Shown: positions 7,891-16,645 of the stretch, piece after piece
Numbering within the stretch: the stretch's first letter is position 1
Layout: the number at the start of each line of letters is the position of its first letter
Assembly: GCF_008831305.1 (NCBI RefSeq)
Contig: NZ_ML708612.1
Span: 1 to 64,000 of the forward strand
Direction of reading: 5' to 3'
DNA: 64,000 nucleotides
DNA from: Kocuria coralli
GTDB taxonomy: Bacteria; Actinomycetota; Actinomycetes; Actinomycetales; Micrococcaceae
Translations under genes and position numbers: made by a program
The notes under the pieces: generated by a model
Told to the model about the DNA's origin: nothing
The model's database searches: none
The model's input: only the letters and a program-made list of their open reading frames with translations

Positions 7891-9318
7891 ATGGCATCCG
7901 AAGGTTTCGAGGCACCGGACGTTCAGCACTTCATCGAACTCCTGCGCTCCGCCGGCGCAATGGACGGTGGCGGCGGCCTGGATGACATTTGGCGTCGACC
8001 AGAACCACAGCTTCTACCCGTCCCCGCTACGGTGCGAGCCTTCCGCTTGCGCGTCGATCTGCTGGGGACGAAACCCCCGGTGTGGCGGCGTATCGAGGTT
8101 CCCGGAGACATCACCCTCCCCCGGCTGCACGAGGTCATCCAGACGACCATGGGGTGGACGGACAGCCACCTCCATCGTTTCCGTACGAGCAACAGCCGCA
8201 ACGCCCCCGAGTTCCTGACGCAGTTCGACCTCGATGAAGGCGACGAAGGCCTGCTCGAAGACGATGTACGCCTCGACCAGGTCATTGCGGCCGAGGGCGA
8301 CAGGCTCTGGTACGACTACGACTTCGGCGATGACTGGGAGCATGTACTGCGCGTGGAGAAGGTCCTCGAGACTCCTCCCCCGGCCCCCGTGTGCCTCGGA
8401 GGCAAGCGCGCCTGTCCACCGGAGGACTGCGGCGGGACGTGGGGTTACAGCGAACTCGCCGACTGGGTGCGTAGCGACTACGGTGACGCCCACATCCCGG
8501 ACGTGTTCGACAGTCCCGAAGATGGCCGGGCATGGCTGCCCGTAGGCTGGCATCCCGATGCCTTCGACGTGAACGAGACCAACGAGCTGCTCACCGCGCT
8601 CATAGCTGAACCGGTTCCCGTGGTGAAAGAACTCGCATCTCTGCTCGAGTTCTCGGGACAGCGCGGTGCACGCGGGCTGCGCCAGACGCTCGTGCAGCCG
8701 TCCATGTACGGCCCGACCGAGATCAGCACGGATGCGGCTGCCGAAGTCATTGAGCCGTTCCAGATCCTGCTCGATGTCATCGGCAATGGCTCAGACCTCA
8801 CCGGCGCGGGGTACCTGAAGCCAGCGGCCGTCGAGCAGATCGCACAGCGCACCGGTATCACCCGGTGGTGGATCGGGAAGACGAATCGTGAAGACCTCAC
8901 CTTTCCGGTCGCGGAACTGCGAGCCACGGCGCGAGCTCTGGGCCTCATCTCCGTCCGCGAGGGCCGCATCGCCCCCACCCAGGTGATCAAACGCCACGCG
9001 GGCGACCCTCAGGCGATCCTGCGTCACATCACCGGCCGTCTCCCGCTCGGACGTTCTGCCGCCGAGCGGCACGCCGGCTGGGCTGCTCTCGCCGTCGTCG
9101 GAAGCGAGAGGCCCGCAGAGCTGTGGGATGCGAGCATCAGCGCGCTCATGTTCGACCTCGGCTGGGGCATCCGGGGCAACCCGTACGCGGCTCCTCCGGC
9201 CGACAGCCCCACGCTCGCCGCGCTCACGCTACTCGCAGGCGCTACGCATGAGCGCGGGCGCCTGCATGGCGTGAACGCCGCCGTCGCGGCAGTTGCCCGG
9301 ATCGTCATCCGAGGCTGA
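7891..9318 (+). CDS. Plasmid pRiA4b ORF-3 family protein
   Basis: About 475 residues. Residues 50-220 match the pRiA4b ORF-3 fold: FRLRVDLLGTKPPVWRRIEV, then TLPRLHEVIQTTMGWTDSHLH, WYDYDFGDDWEHVL and CPPEDCGGTWGY. The C-terminal half is helical and unrecognised. The family is common on plasmids and in genomic islands, and its biochemical role is unknown. The ATG at 7891 has AGAGGAGAAGG just upstream and is preferred over the GTG at 7858. It lies at the edge of an accessory patch that separates fabG from the DUF3099 operon. Confidence 0.8.
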   Translation: MASEGFEAPDVQHFIELLRSAGAMDGGGGLDDIWRRPEPQLLPVPATVRAFRLRVDLLGTKPPVWRRIEVPGDITLPRLHEVIQTTMGWTDSHLHRFRTSNSRNAPEFLTQFDLDEGDEGLLEDDVRLDQVIAAEGDRLWYDYDFGDDWEHVLRVEKVLETPPPAPVCLGGKRACPPEDCGGTWGYSELADWVRSDYGDAHIPDVFDSPEDGRAWLPVGWHPDAFDVNETNELLTALIAEPVPVVKELASLLEFSGQRGARGLRQTLVQPSMYGPTEISTDAAAEVIEPFQILLDVIGNGSDLTGAGYLKPAAVEQIAQRTGITRWWIGKTNREDLTFPVAELRATARALGLISVREGRIAPTQVIKRHAGDPQAILRHITGRLPLGRSAAERHAGWAALAVVGSERPAELWDASISALMFDLGWGIRGNPYAAPPADSPTLAALTLLAGATHERGRLHGVNAAVAAVARIVIRG

Positions 9319-9546
9319 GACAAGGGCCAGTGCCCACCTACCCGTATTTCCCTGCGGTACCTGTACTTCACCTGCCGGTCGTCACGTCAAGTTCGAAGGC
9401 CGGGGCTGTTCTGCGGGTTGTCGCGCGGGTTGATTCGATCTCATTCGAACCCCGCGAGAGGGTTTAGGGCCCCGTTTCGGACCCCGCTGGAAGGCCAGTC
9501 ATTGCTTTGTTCATCTCGAGCTTCTTTGGACGGCCGTCAGAAACCA
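9319..9546. other. Intergenic region with no recognised gene
   Basis: About 230 bp between the convergent pRiA4b ORF-3 gene and abiEii. It has lower GC than its surroundings, with no clear hairpin terminator, RNA or coding frame. It may be the scar of island insertion. Confidence 0.4.
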
Positions 9547-10508
9547 TCACAGGTGCCGCCTATCTGTACCGGATTCCGTCGACCCCGAAACCGTCATAGG
9601 CGCTTCGCGGCTCCAGCCGCGTTCCGTGGGGTTCCATACGGCTTCAGCATCCAAGCCGCTGAGCACCGGATCGACGAAGACTGCGACGGCAGCTACCGCG
9701 TCGGAGAACCGAGGCGGGAGACTCGCACCCACCTCGCCCAGACTTTTCCGGTAAGGGACATAGGTCGAGTCGCGTAGCTCCCCGAGCCCGTCAGCGGCAC
9801 GTGCCAGCGGGATCAGGGCAGTTCCTCGAAACTCGGCAGTTGCCGTGAGTGCGTCGCGCAGCAATCCGCACTGCACGACCTGGGTACCAGTCAGGAGATA
9901 GGTGTCGGCGAAATCGCGCACGCGAGTGTTCGCTCTTCCCAGCTCGATTGCGGTAACGAGCTTCTCTGCGAGCACGGTTTCGATCGGGTATCCGAGGATG
10001 CGGACCGATGGGGAATCTGGCCGCAACGCCGGCAGTTCGACTGTGCGCGGAGCCGGAGTGACGGGGTCACCGAAGTTGATGTCCAAGCGCAGCTTCACCT
10101 GCGCAGTGGCGAGTTGCGCGGTCATCGTCACTCGCACGCCCGAGTACAGGGCGTCATCGCGGATCACCGCGGTCGTGATGGTCTCGGGCAGGAACTCCAC
10201 GCCGTCGTCCGGATCTGCAATCGCGGCAATCTCAGCGACGCGGCGAGCGACTGTCTCGTCGTCGGCGGCCATGTTGCGGGCGAGCGCGTCGGCATCGACG
10301 GTTGGGCGGCGGTACCGAATGAGGCCAGCAGCATCCCGCCCTTCAAGATGAAGTCATCGGCGTACGCGGAGCGCGACATACGCGAGAGCCACCGTTCGAC
10401 GACGTACATCGTGAGGAGTTCTTGCGTTCCCCGCTTCTGACGGCGGGCCTGGTTCTGCAGGTCGAGGTATGCGCGGCCCGCAGCGCTGTCGCGTGTCGGC
10501 CGGCTCAT
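9547..10508 (-). pseudogene. abiEii: AbiEii-type nucleotidyltransferase toxin, frameshifted
   Basis: The toxin partner of AbiEi: a DUF1814-type nucleotidyltransferase that arrests growth, known from phage abortive infection. The N-terminal part is read from the ATG at 10508 (MSRPTRDS to YADDFILKGGMLLASFG). The frame then has to change at about 10300-10310 to continue with RRPTVDADALARNMAADD, which carries the second catalytic aspartates and runs to 9547. Family members have LKGG and the D-x-D in one frame, so one nucleotide has been lost or two gained near the sequence TCATTCGGTACCGCC. The start overlaps the abiEi stop (ATGA), the normal coupling of this pair. It could be a true null allele, a sequencing error or programmed shifting. 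Confidence 0.75.
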
Positions 10509-11095
10509 CGGGCACTCGCAATATCGAGGGCCACGCGCATGGGACCAAACGTCCCCAGCGCTTCCGCGTAGTCCAGCAGCAACGCGGGCCGCGCGCCCGG
10601 CCCGGTCAGGTAGCGGTGCAGTGCGGCGTGCGCGATCGGCTCGCCAAGGCGCCTCCGAAATCTCATGAGATCCACCACCGTCCTCGCCGCATCGTAGATG
10701 CGCACCGGTTCTCCCGGCCCCGCCTCGAATGATGTCAGCCCGAGGTCGAATGTCGCCTCGTCGAAACGAAACACCGTCACGGGAGGGTATGTGATCACCG
10801 GCGTATGCGATCGTTTGGGCACCGCGATCTGCGCTGATGGCGGCATCTCATCCGTCAGGTCGTGGATCGCCGCCGCCGACATGCAGCACACGATGGCGCG
10901 AGGAGCCCGGTGCGCCACGGCGATCATGTCTGGGTACGACGCCGGGGGCGCGTCCGCTCGACGAAAGACCCCGCGCGAGAGTTCGATGATCAGCCCGTCA
11001 TCGCGCCAGGCGTAGAGGTCCCGAGGATGCACCCCGTGGGCCCGCGAGGTCTCCGTCGTGAACGTCGACGGAAGTGACTCCTTCAACTCCTTCAT
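10505..11095 (-). CDS. abiEi: AbiEi-type antitoxin/transcriptional repressor
   Basis: About 196 residues. The N-terminal winged helix (ETSRAHGVHPRDLYAWRDDG and ELSRGVFRRADAP) and the C-terminal antitoxin domain (IYDAARTVVDLMRFRRRLGE) match type IV antitoxins of the AbiEi family. In this family the protein represses its own promoter and counteracts AbiEii without binding it. The ATG at 11095 follows AAGGA by 8 nt. The upstream extension of the frame to 11239 does not match the family. The next gene overlaps by 4 bp. Confidence 0.85.
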   Translation of the reverse strand: MKELKESLPSTFTTETSRAHGVHPRDLYAWRDDGLIIELSRGVFRRADAPPASYPDMIAVAHRAPRAIVCCMSAAAIHDLTDEMPPSAQIAVPKRSHTPVITYPPVTVFRFDEATFDLGLTSFEAGPGEPVRIYDAARTVVDLMRFRRRLGEPIAHAALHRYLTGPGARPALLLDYAEALGTFGPMRVALDIASAR

Positions 11096-11114
11096 GGATA
11101 CAATCCTTGCACGG

Positions 11115-11134
11115 ACCACTCGACTATGTGTGGT
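11115..11134. promoter_or_regulatory. Possible AbiEi operator (short inverted repeat)
   Basis: The palindromic ends ACCAC/GTGGT flank a 10-nt centre about 20 bp upstream of the abiEi start. AbiEi repressors bind inverted repeats at their own promoter, which makes this a candidate. The arms are only 5 bp. Confidence 0.3.
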
Positions 11135-11136
11135 TT

Positions 11137-11523
11137 TTATCCACCTCTGGTCACGTGTTCTTCTCGCTCTGATCGACAGCACCATGCCCACGACGACATT
11201 CCGGCTTCGGTTGATCGCCGTATAAGACTCATGCGCCACCCTTGTTCAAATCCTTGCTGTTGTTCCTCCAGGTTTGCAAGGCTAGAGCCCACCCTCAGCG
11301 GCGCCTCGTCGATGTCGATTTCAGGCTGGCCCAACAGCTCCAGAGGGGTGAGACCGGCGGGCGCTACGGAGGTCGCCGCTGCGGACAGGACACTCTGTGC
11401 TCCGTCGGTCGTGTCTACCCAGGCGAAGTAGGACGGCCGGTCATCGGTGTCCCTGTTCTTGTTCAAGAATGCGGCGAGTTTTTCCCGCCCAGGGGTTAAG
11501 CTCGGCCCTCGGCGGGTGCACAA
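11137..11523 (-). CDS. Possible small hypothetical protein, unrecognised
   Basis: This open frame reads like a real protein (REKLAAFLNKNRDTDDRPSY, later GLTPLELLGQPEIDIDEAPL, then SSLANLEEQQQGFEQGW), unlike the arginine- or proline-rich shadow frames nearby. Its codons keep G or C in most third positions. The only plausible start is a TTG at 11523, and no ribosome site is visible, so it could be a decayed fragment. It ends 41 bp before abiEi in the same direction. No family was recognised. Confidence 0.3.
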   Translation of the reverse strand: MCTRRGPSLTPGREKLAAFLNKNRDTDDRPSYFAWVDTTDGAQSVLSAAATSVAPAGLTPLELLGQPEIDIDEAPLRVGSSLANLEEQQQGFEQGWRMSLIRRSTEAGMSSWAWCCRSEREEHVTRGG

Positions 11524-11525
11524 TG

Positions 11526-11545
11526 AACTGATGGATTCATCAGTT
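11526..11545. promoter_or_regulatory. 20-bp palindrome upstream of the DUF3099 gene
   Basis: AACTGATGGATTCATCAGTT has perfect 8-bp arms around a 4-nt centre, 36 bp before the GTG start at 11581. Its AT content is unusual here. It could be an operator for the DUF3099 operon. No U-run follows, so a terminator is less likely. Confidence 0.4.
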
Positions 11546-11580
11546 TCCTGATCATTTTCTGAGCAGTGAGGAGGTAACTC

Positions 11581-12150
11581 GTGGCACGGCGTTACCTCAC
11601 CCCGGAAGACCTCGCGGAGATCCAGGCCGGCGGGCACGGCACCCAGGTCCGGCCGTCCGGCGCGCAAGGCGGCCGCCGAGCAGGGCGCGGATCCCCCGAG
11701 ACGGTGCATTCGATCACCTCCACCCCCGAGGCCCATTCGGCCGACATGGGCCGGAGGATGAAGGTCTACTCGGTGCAGATGGCATTGCGCGTGGCCTGCT
11801 TCTTCGGTTTCGTGTTCATCGACAACGTCTGGTGGCGCATCGCCTGCGTGGTGGGCATGGTGTTCCTGCCCTGGTCGGCCGTCCTCCTGGCCAACGCGGG
11901 CGCCGACAAGTCCGAGCGCGGTTCCAGCTACCTCGGCCCGGATCTGCAACCCGAGCTCACAGCGGCATCCGGCGGACCGGCGTCGGAATCCGACGACGAC
12001 GCGACGGACTCCGACGATCCGGCCCGCGATCGAGGTGAGGCGCAGGACCCGTCCACGGATGAGTCGTCGCCCCGTCCCAGCGGGGACCTCGGGCCGGACG
12101 TGGTCGAGGGCGAATGGTCCGCCGACCCATCCTCCGATCGAGACCGCTAA
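11581..12150 (+). CDS. DUF3099 membrane protein
   Basis: 189 residues from a GTG start with GAGGAGG 5 nt upstream. Two adjacent membrane segments lie at about residues 62-101 (MALRVACFFGFVFI and VVGMVFLPWSAVLLANAG), preceded by SITSTPEAHSADMGRRMKVY, the conserved DUF3099 entry. The C-terminal ~80 residues are acidic, low-complexity and probably disordered. Function is unknown. It is the first gene of a co-oriented group with the next protein and SURF1. Confidence 0.8.
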   Translation: MARRYLTPEDLAEIQAGGHGTQVRPSGAQGGRRAGRGSPETVHSITSTPEAHSADMGRRMKVYSVQMALRVACFFGFVFIDNVWWRIACVVGMVFLPWSAVLLANAGADKSERGSSYLGPDLQPELTAASGGPASESDDDATDSDDPARDRGEAQDPSTDESSPRPSGDLGPDVVEGEWSADPSSDRDR

Positions 12151-12271
12151 ACTGGACGGACGCCGTCCAGGTGATCCGTCGTCGCGGGGACCGCATGGCC
12201 CCGTCCGTTTGGCACCCATCCTCGGCACTGAATCACCAGCGCCCACCATCAAGCAGGAGCAATACGTCCCC

Positions 12272-12580
12272 ATGTCCTTCGATCTCCTGGGATCCCTGTC
12301 AGGGGGCCCGCAGAACCCCGAAGGGCAGTCGGAGCAGCCCGCCGGCCCGGAGATCGTGCAGTGTTCACGTCGCGGTTGCCGGGCTCGTGCCACCTGGCGT
12401 CTGGAATGGAACAACCCCAAGATCCACACCCCCGCTCGGCGCAAGGTCTGGACCGCGTGCGATGAGCACCGTGAGCATCTCGCCGAGTTCCTGCGCCTGA
12501 GAGGCTTCCTCAAGGACGTCCTGCCGATCGATGCGCCGGAGGCCTCCGGCGCTGCGGATACCCCGGAGGGATCCCGGTGA
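12272..12580 (+). CDS. Small conserved actinobacterial protein with a Cys/His cluster
   Basis: About 102 residues from the ATG at 12272; CAGGAGC lies about 12 nt upstream. The core CSRRGCRARATWRLEWNNP, then RRKVWTACDEHREHLAEFL, has the spacing C-x4-C and C-x3-H, suggestive of a small zinc site. The ends are disordered. Relatives are found beside SURF1 in actinobacteria; some database entries, as I recall, call them acetone carboxylase, which nothing in the sequence supports. Its stop overlaps the SURF1 start (GTGA), so the two are translationally coupled. Confidence 0.7.
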   Translation: MSFDLLGSLSGGPQNPEGQSEQPAGPEIVQCSRRGCRARATWRLEWNNPKIHTPARRKVWTACDEHREHLAEFLRLRGFLKDVLPIDAPEASGAADTPEGSR

Positions 12581-13566
12581 GGGAGAAGATCGCCGCCTAC
12601 TCCTTCCTGCTCTCCGGCCGGTGGATCGCCTGGTTCCTGCTCTGCTGCATCGGGGCGGTCCTGTGCCTCTATCTGGGCTCCTGGCAGATGTCCCGCGCCG
12701 ATGCCATGACGGCTCGCAACGACCTGATCGTCAACAACTACGACGCCGCTCCGCTCACGGACGACGACGCGGTCGGCGCCCTGACCGGTTTCGACGGCTC
12801 CCAGCAGTGGCATCCGGTCGAGCTGACCGGCTCCTACCTGCCTGAAGACACTCTGGTGGTCCGCAACCGTGCCCACGAGGGCGTGATCGGCTACGAGGTC
12901 CTGGTGCCGTTCCAGGTCACCTCCGGGGAGATCGTGGCCCTGGACCGGGGCTGGATCCCGACGTCCGAGGCGGGAGACGGATCGCCGTCGGAGATCCCCG
13001 CCCCGCCCGCCGGCGAGGTCACCGTGACGGCCCGCCTGCAACCGGCCGAGACCGACCTGCGGCGCGACTCCGCCGAGGGCCAGATCGCGTCGGTCTCCGT
13101 GGAGCAGGCCGCGGAGCTGACCGGGCTGCCGCTGGTCACGGATGCGTACGGGCAGGTGGCGACGGAGGAGCCGGCTCCGGCGGCCGCTCCCGAGTCGTTC
13201 TCCATGCCGGACCTGGACTACGGGCCCAATCTGTCCTACGCGCTGCAGTGGGACGCTTTCGCGGTACTGGTCTTCGTGGCCTACGGGTACTCGGCGCGGC
13301 AGAAGGTCCGTAACGATCAGTGGGACCGCGAATACGCGGCGCAGATCGAGGACGAGCTGTCGCGCTACTACGACGACCACGGCAACTTCGTCTCCCAGGG
13401 CGACGGGATGACTGAGGAGGACGTGGTGCGTCGTCTGGAGATGGTCGACGACATGCCGGCCCACCTGAAGGACATCATGCGGCCCAAGCGGGTCAAGCGG
13501 ACCTTCTCCGTCGTCGATGCAGAGGAAGAGGACGCCCTGCTCGAGGCCTACGAATCCCGCCGCTAG
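12577..13566 (+). CDS. SURF1-family cytochrome oxidase assembly protein
   Basis: 329 residues. An N-terminal membrane helix (WIAWFLLCCIGAVLCLYLGS) is followed by WQMSRA, corresponding to the family's W-Q-x-x-R. The extracytoplasmic domain contains HPVELTGSYL and a VLVPFQVTSGEIVALDRGWIP-like strand, and a second helix lies near residue 222 (ALQWDAFAVLVFVAYGYSAR). The ~95-residue cytoplasmic tail is longer than in mitochondrial SURF1, as is usual in actinobacteria. SURF1 helps insert heme A into cytochrome oxidase, which fits ctaA and ctaB in this window. It starts with GTG overlapping the previous stop. Confidence 0.9.
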   Translation: MREKIAAYSFLLSGRWIAWFLLCCIGAVLCLYLGSWQMSRADAMTARNDLIVNNYDAAPLTDDDAVGALTGFDGSQQWHPVELTGSYLPEDTLVVRNRAHEGVIGYEVLVPFQVTSGEIVALDRGWIPTSEAGDGSPSEIPAPPAGEVTVTARLQPAETDLRRDSAEGQIASVSVEQAAELTGLPLVTDAYGQVATEEPAPAAAPESFSMPDLDYGPNLSYALQWDAFAVLVFVAYGYSARQKVRNDQWDREYAAQIEDELSRYYDDHGNFVSQGDGMTEEDVVRRLEMVDDMPAHLKDIMRPKRVKRTFSVVDAEEEDALLEAYESRR

Positions 13567-13591
13567 CCGCTTTTCTCTTCCCCCCATCCCG

Positions 13592-13651
13592 GCCGAGTGG
13601 TGAGTTGAGCCGCCCATCGACGTCGAGAAGCGGCTCAACTCACCACTCGGC
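13592..13651. repeat. Palindromic element 1 of the CCGAGT family; SURF1 terminator
   Basis: Perfect 22-bp inverted repeat (13592-13613 and 13630-13651) with ends GCCGAGTGGTGAGTTGAGCC and its complement, and a 16-nt loop that is itself partly palindromic (TCGACGTCGA). It is followed by GGAATTTTC and placed 26 bp after the SURF1 stop, so it should also terminate transcription. Confidence 0.8.
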
Positions 13652-13710
13652 GGAATTTTCGCCCTCCTGTGTCACCGCTTCGGTGAGCGGCGGGGTGCTA
13701 TTTTCACTCC

Positions 13711-14916
13711 ATGCACGCAACGACGCCCGGTACCGACGATCAGGGAGGCCGGACGGAGGACGTGACTTTCACCTGGGACGATGCCCAGGCCGAGAGAGTC
13801 CACCTGACGATGAACCGGGTGACGGACAAGGCGGACTACGAGCGCGGCCTCATGCACCGGGTGCCCGGCACGGATACCTGGCCCCTGACCCTGCGATTGC
13901 CCACCGCGCTGCGTGCCTCCTACGGGTTCACGCCGCTCGGGGCGGGAGAATAACCACCGCAGGGGCCTCCCCTGATCACCCGCACATTCTGGGACCCCCG
14001 CAATCCCGATCCTCCGCTGCGCCGTCAGGGACCCCACGGGACATCGATTCACACCGGCTCGCAGGCTCCGCCGCAACCGGAATGGCGCACCGGTCGCGGA
14101 CCTCTTGAACGGCACGTCGGAGAACGCCTCGAAGGGCGCATCGTCGAGGACTCTCTCGAGGTGCCCCGCGGGAGCGGCCCGCGCAGGCACCTGCTCTACC
14201 TGCCGGCACCGGATGCCCAGGAACAGAGCGTCAGCACCTCCGGATTGCCCCTGCTCGTCCTGTTCGACGCCGAGGTCTGGTTCGACGAACTCGGTCTCCC
14301 TCACGCTCTGGAAGCCGCGGTGAGGGCCGGCCGCCTGCCGCCGCTCGCCGTCCTGGGCCTGACCACCTCCGGCCGGGCGGACCGGTTCCGGTCCCTGGGG
14401 GCGAACTCAGCCTTCCTCGCGGGCGTCGCGGAGACCTCCATCCCGTGGGCGGAACGGGCAGCCGTCGCACAGGGTATCCTCCTGGCCGGGCGCGATCGCC
14501 GGATCCTGGCCGGTCAGAGCCTGGGAGGGTTATCCGCGCTGGTGGGAGCGCTGGAGCTCCCCGACGCCTTCGGAGCCGCCCTGGCTCATTCCGCGTCCTT
14601 ATGGTGGGAGCACCAGGAGGCCGGCCCGGAGGGGTTCATGCCGGCCCCGCCGCGGTTCGACCGCGAACCGGGGAACAACTGGATCACCGCACGGTTCCGC
14701 GAGGCCTCCGCCCGGGACGTCAGGATCCGGCTGGAAGTGGGGACACGGGAGGGGCCCGCCGCTGCACACAACCGCGCCCTCCATCGCGTGCTGCTGGAGT
14801 GCGGCTGGGAGAGCGAGCAGCATCTCTACGAGGGCGGTCACGACTGGGCCTGCTGGCGGGGATGCCTGATCGACGGCCTCGACTGGGCGCTCTCCCCGCC
14901 CACTCCTACCGAGTAG
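13711..14916 (+). pseudogene. fes: Enterochelin (siderophore) esterase, split by an in-frame stop
   Basis: Two pieces in the same frame make one ~400-residue Fes-type esterase. Piece 1 (13711-13953) is the N-terminal sandwich domain (VTFTWDDAQAERVHLTM, HRVPGTDTWPLTL, YGFTPLG). Piece 2 continues without a frame change (RTFWDPRNPDPP) into the alpha/beta hydrolase with nucleophile GQSLGG and catalytic GGHDWACWR. They are separated only by TAA at 13951-13953. A GTG at 14161 could start the hydrolase alone, but no start serves the region between. Fes hydrolyses ferric catechol siderophores to release iron. No siderophore transporter is adjacent. The last codons lie inside palindromic element 2. 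Confidence 0.8.
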
Positions 14917-14966
14917 TGAGTTGGACCGCCCATCAGCGCTGATGGGCGGTCCAACTCGCTACTCGG
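14909..14966. repeat. Palindromic element 2 of the CCGAGT family
   Basis: A 58-bp palindrome without a loop: 29-bp arms (14909-14937, 14938-14966) with one mismatch. It begins CCGAGTAGTGAGTTGGACCG and shares GAGT.GTGAGTTG..CCGCCCATC with element 1. It contains the stop codon of the esterase gene and lies 16 bp before the convergent ABC-F stop, so it probably terminates both. Confidence 0.8.
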
Positions 14967-14981
14967 CAGGGAAGGAAAGAG

Positions 14982-16580
14982 TCAGGCCAGGCTGATGAGG
15001 TCCTGGTACTCCTGGGACCAGAGGTCCTCGATGCCGTCGGGGAGCATGACCACGCGCTCCGGGTCCAGGGCCTCGACCGCGCCCTCGTCGTGGGAGATCA
15101 GCACGACGGCGCCTTCGTAGTTGCGCAGCGCCGCGAGGATCTCCTCGCGGGAGGCGGGGTCCAGGTTGTTGGTGGGCTCGTCCAGCAGCAGCACGTTGGC
15201 GGACGAGGCGACCAGCGTGGCCAGGGCCAGGCGGGTCTTCTCACCGCCGGAGAGCACCCCGGCGGACTTCTCGACGTCGTCGCCCTGGAAGAGGAACGAT
15301 CCCAGGATGGTCCGCGCCTGGGTCTCGGCGAGGTCCGGGGCGGCCGACTTCATGTTCTGCAGCACGGTGCGCTCGGTGTCCAGGGTGTCGTGCTCCTGGG
15401 CGAAGTAGCCGAGCTTGAGCCCGTGCCCGGCCTCGATCACGCCCGAATCCGGGTTCGTCACCCCCGCGAGCATGCGCAGCAGCGTGGTCTTGCCCGCGCC
15501 GTTGAGCCCGAGGATCACGACGCGCGAGCCGCGGTCGATGGCCAGGTCGACGTCCGTGAAGATCTCCAGGGATCCGTAGGCCTTGGACAGGCCCTGGCCC
15601 CGCAACGGGGTCTTGCCGCAGGGAGCCGGGGCCGGGAACCGGATCGCGGCGACCTTGTCGGCCACCCGCTCCCCCTCGACTCCCGCCATGAGCCGTTCGG
15701 CGCGCTTGATCATCTGCTGGGCGGCCACCGCCTTGGTGGCCTTGGCCCGCATCTTCTCGGCCTGGGCCATCAGGGCCGAGGCCTTCTTCTCCGCGTTGGC
15801 GTACTCGCGCTTGCGGCGGTGCTCGTCCTGCTCGCGCTGGAGCTTGTAGTGCTTCCAGTCCATGTTGTAGACGTCCACGACGGCGCGGTTGGCATCCAGG
15901 TAGAGGACCTTGTTCACCACCATCTGCATGAGCTCGACGTCGTGGGAGATCACCAGGACGCCCCCGGAGTAGTCCTTGAGGAACTCGCGGAGCCAGGCGA
16001 TCGAGTCGGCGTCCAGGTGGTTGGTGGGCTCGTCCAGGAGCATGGTGTCGGCGTCGGCGAACAGGATCCGGGCCAGTTCCACACGACGCCGCTGGCCGCC
16101 GGAGAGCGTGCGCAGGGGCTGGTTGAGCACCCGCTCGGGCAGGTCCAGGTTGGCCGTGATCGTCGCGGCCTCGGACTCGGCGGCATATCCGCCGGCTGCC
16201 ACGAACTCCGCCTCCAGCCGGGCGTAGCGCTTCATGGCCTTCTCGCGCACGGCGTCGTTGGAGGAGGCCATGTCCTCCTCGGCCACGCGCATCCTGTCGA
16301 TGACCTCGGCCAGGCCGCGGGCGGCGAAGATGCGGTCCCGGGCCAGCTGCTCCATGTCATCGACCTTGGGGTCCTGCGGCAGGTACCCCACCGTGCCGGA
16401 GCGGGTCACGGTGCCGTCGGCGGGCAGGGTCTGGCCGGCGAGGACCTTGGTCATGGTGGTCTTGCCGGCGCCGTTGCGGCCGACCAGGCCGATCTTGTCG
16501 CCTCGCTGGACCCGGAAGTTGACCTCGTCCATCAGCAGGCGTGCGCCGGCGCGCAATTCCAAGTTGGACACGGTGATCAA
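14982..16580 (-). CDS. ABC-F family ATPase (ribosome-associated)
   Basis: 532 residues with two fused nucleotide-binding domains and no membrane segments. Walker A motifs are GRNGAGKT (about residue 35) and GLNGAGKT (about 360), signatures LSGGQRRR and LSGGEKTR, and Walker B LLDEPTNHLD and LLDEPTNNLD. The charged linker between the domains (KREYANAEKKASALMAQAEK) is the P-site interaction motif of ABC-F proteins, which bind the ribosomal E site and modulate translation or antibiotic action. The TTG start at 16580 gives MITVSNLELRAG, the usual N-terminus; a GTG at 16571 is possible. Whether it is a housekeeping or resistance member cannot be told. Confidence 0.9.
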   Translation of the reverse strand: MITVSNLELRAGARLLMDEVNFRVQRGDKIGLVGRNGAGKTTMTKVLAGQTLPADGTVTRSGTVGYLPQDPKVDDMEQLARDRIFAARGLAEVIDRMRVAEEDMASSNDAVREKAMKRYARLEAEFVAAGGYAAESEAATITANLDLPERVLNQPLRTLSGGQRRRVELARILFADADTMLLDEPTNHLDADSIAWLREFLKDYSGGVLVISHDVELMQMVVNKVLYLDANRAVVDVYNMDWKHYKLQREQDEHRRKREYANAEKKASALMAQAEKMRAKATKAVAAQQMIKRAERLMAGVEGERVADKVAAIRFPAPAPCGKTPLRGQGLSKAYGSLEIFTDVDLAIDRGSRVVILGLNGAGKTTLLRMLAGVTNPDSGVIEAGHGLKLGYFAQEHDTLDTERTVLQNMKSAAPDLAETQARTILGSFLFQGDDVEKSAGVLSGGEKTRLALATLVASSANVLLLDEPTNNLDPASREEILAALRNYEGAVVLISHDEGAVEALDPERVVMLPDGIEDLWSQEYQDLISLA

Positions 16581-16645
16581 CGGGCTTCAGCCTTTCATGG
16601 GGGACGCCTGATGCGGCAAGACCGATCAAGTGTACCGGCAGCTCG

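Noticed and set aside
11137-13638. 833-residue minus-strand open frame
   Set aside because: Its N-terminal and middle parts mirror the DUF3099, small-protein and SURF1 genes on the plus strand and are low-complexity. Only the last ~120 codons, outside those genes, look protein-like and are listed separately.
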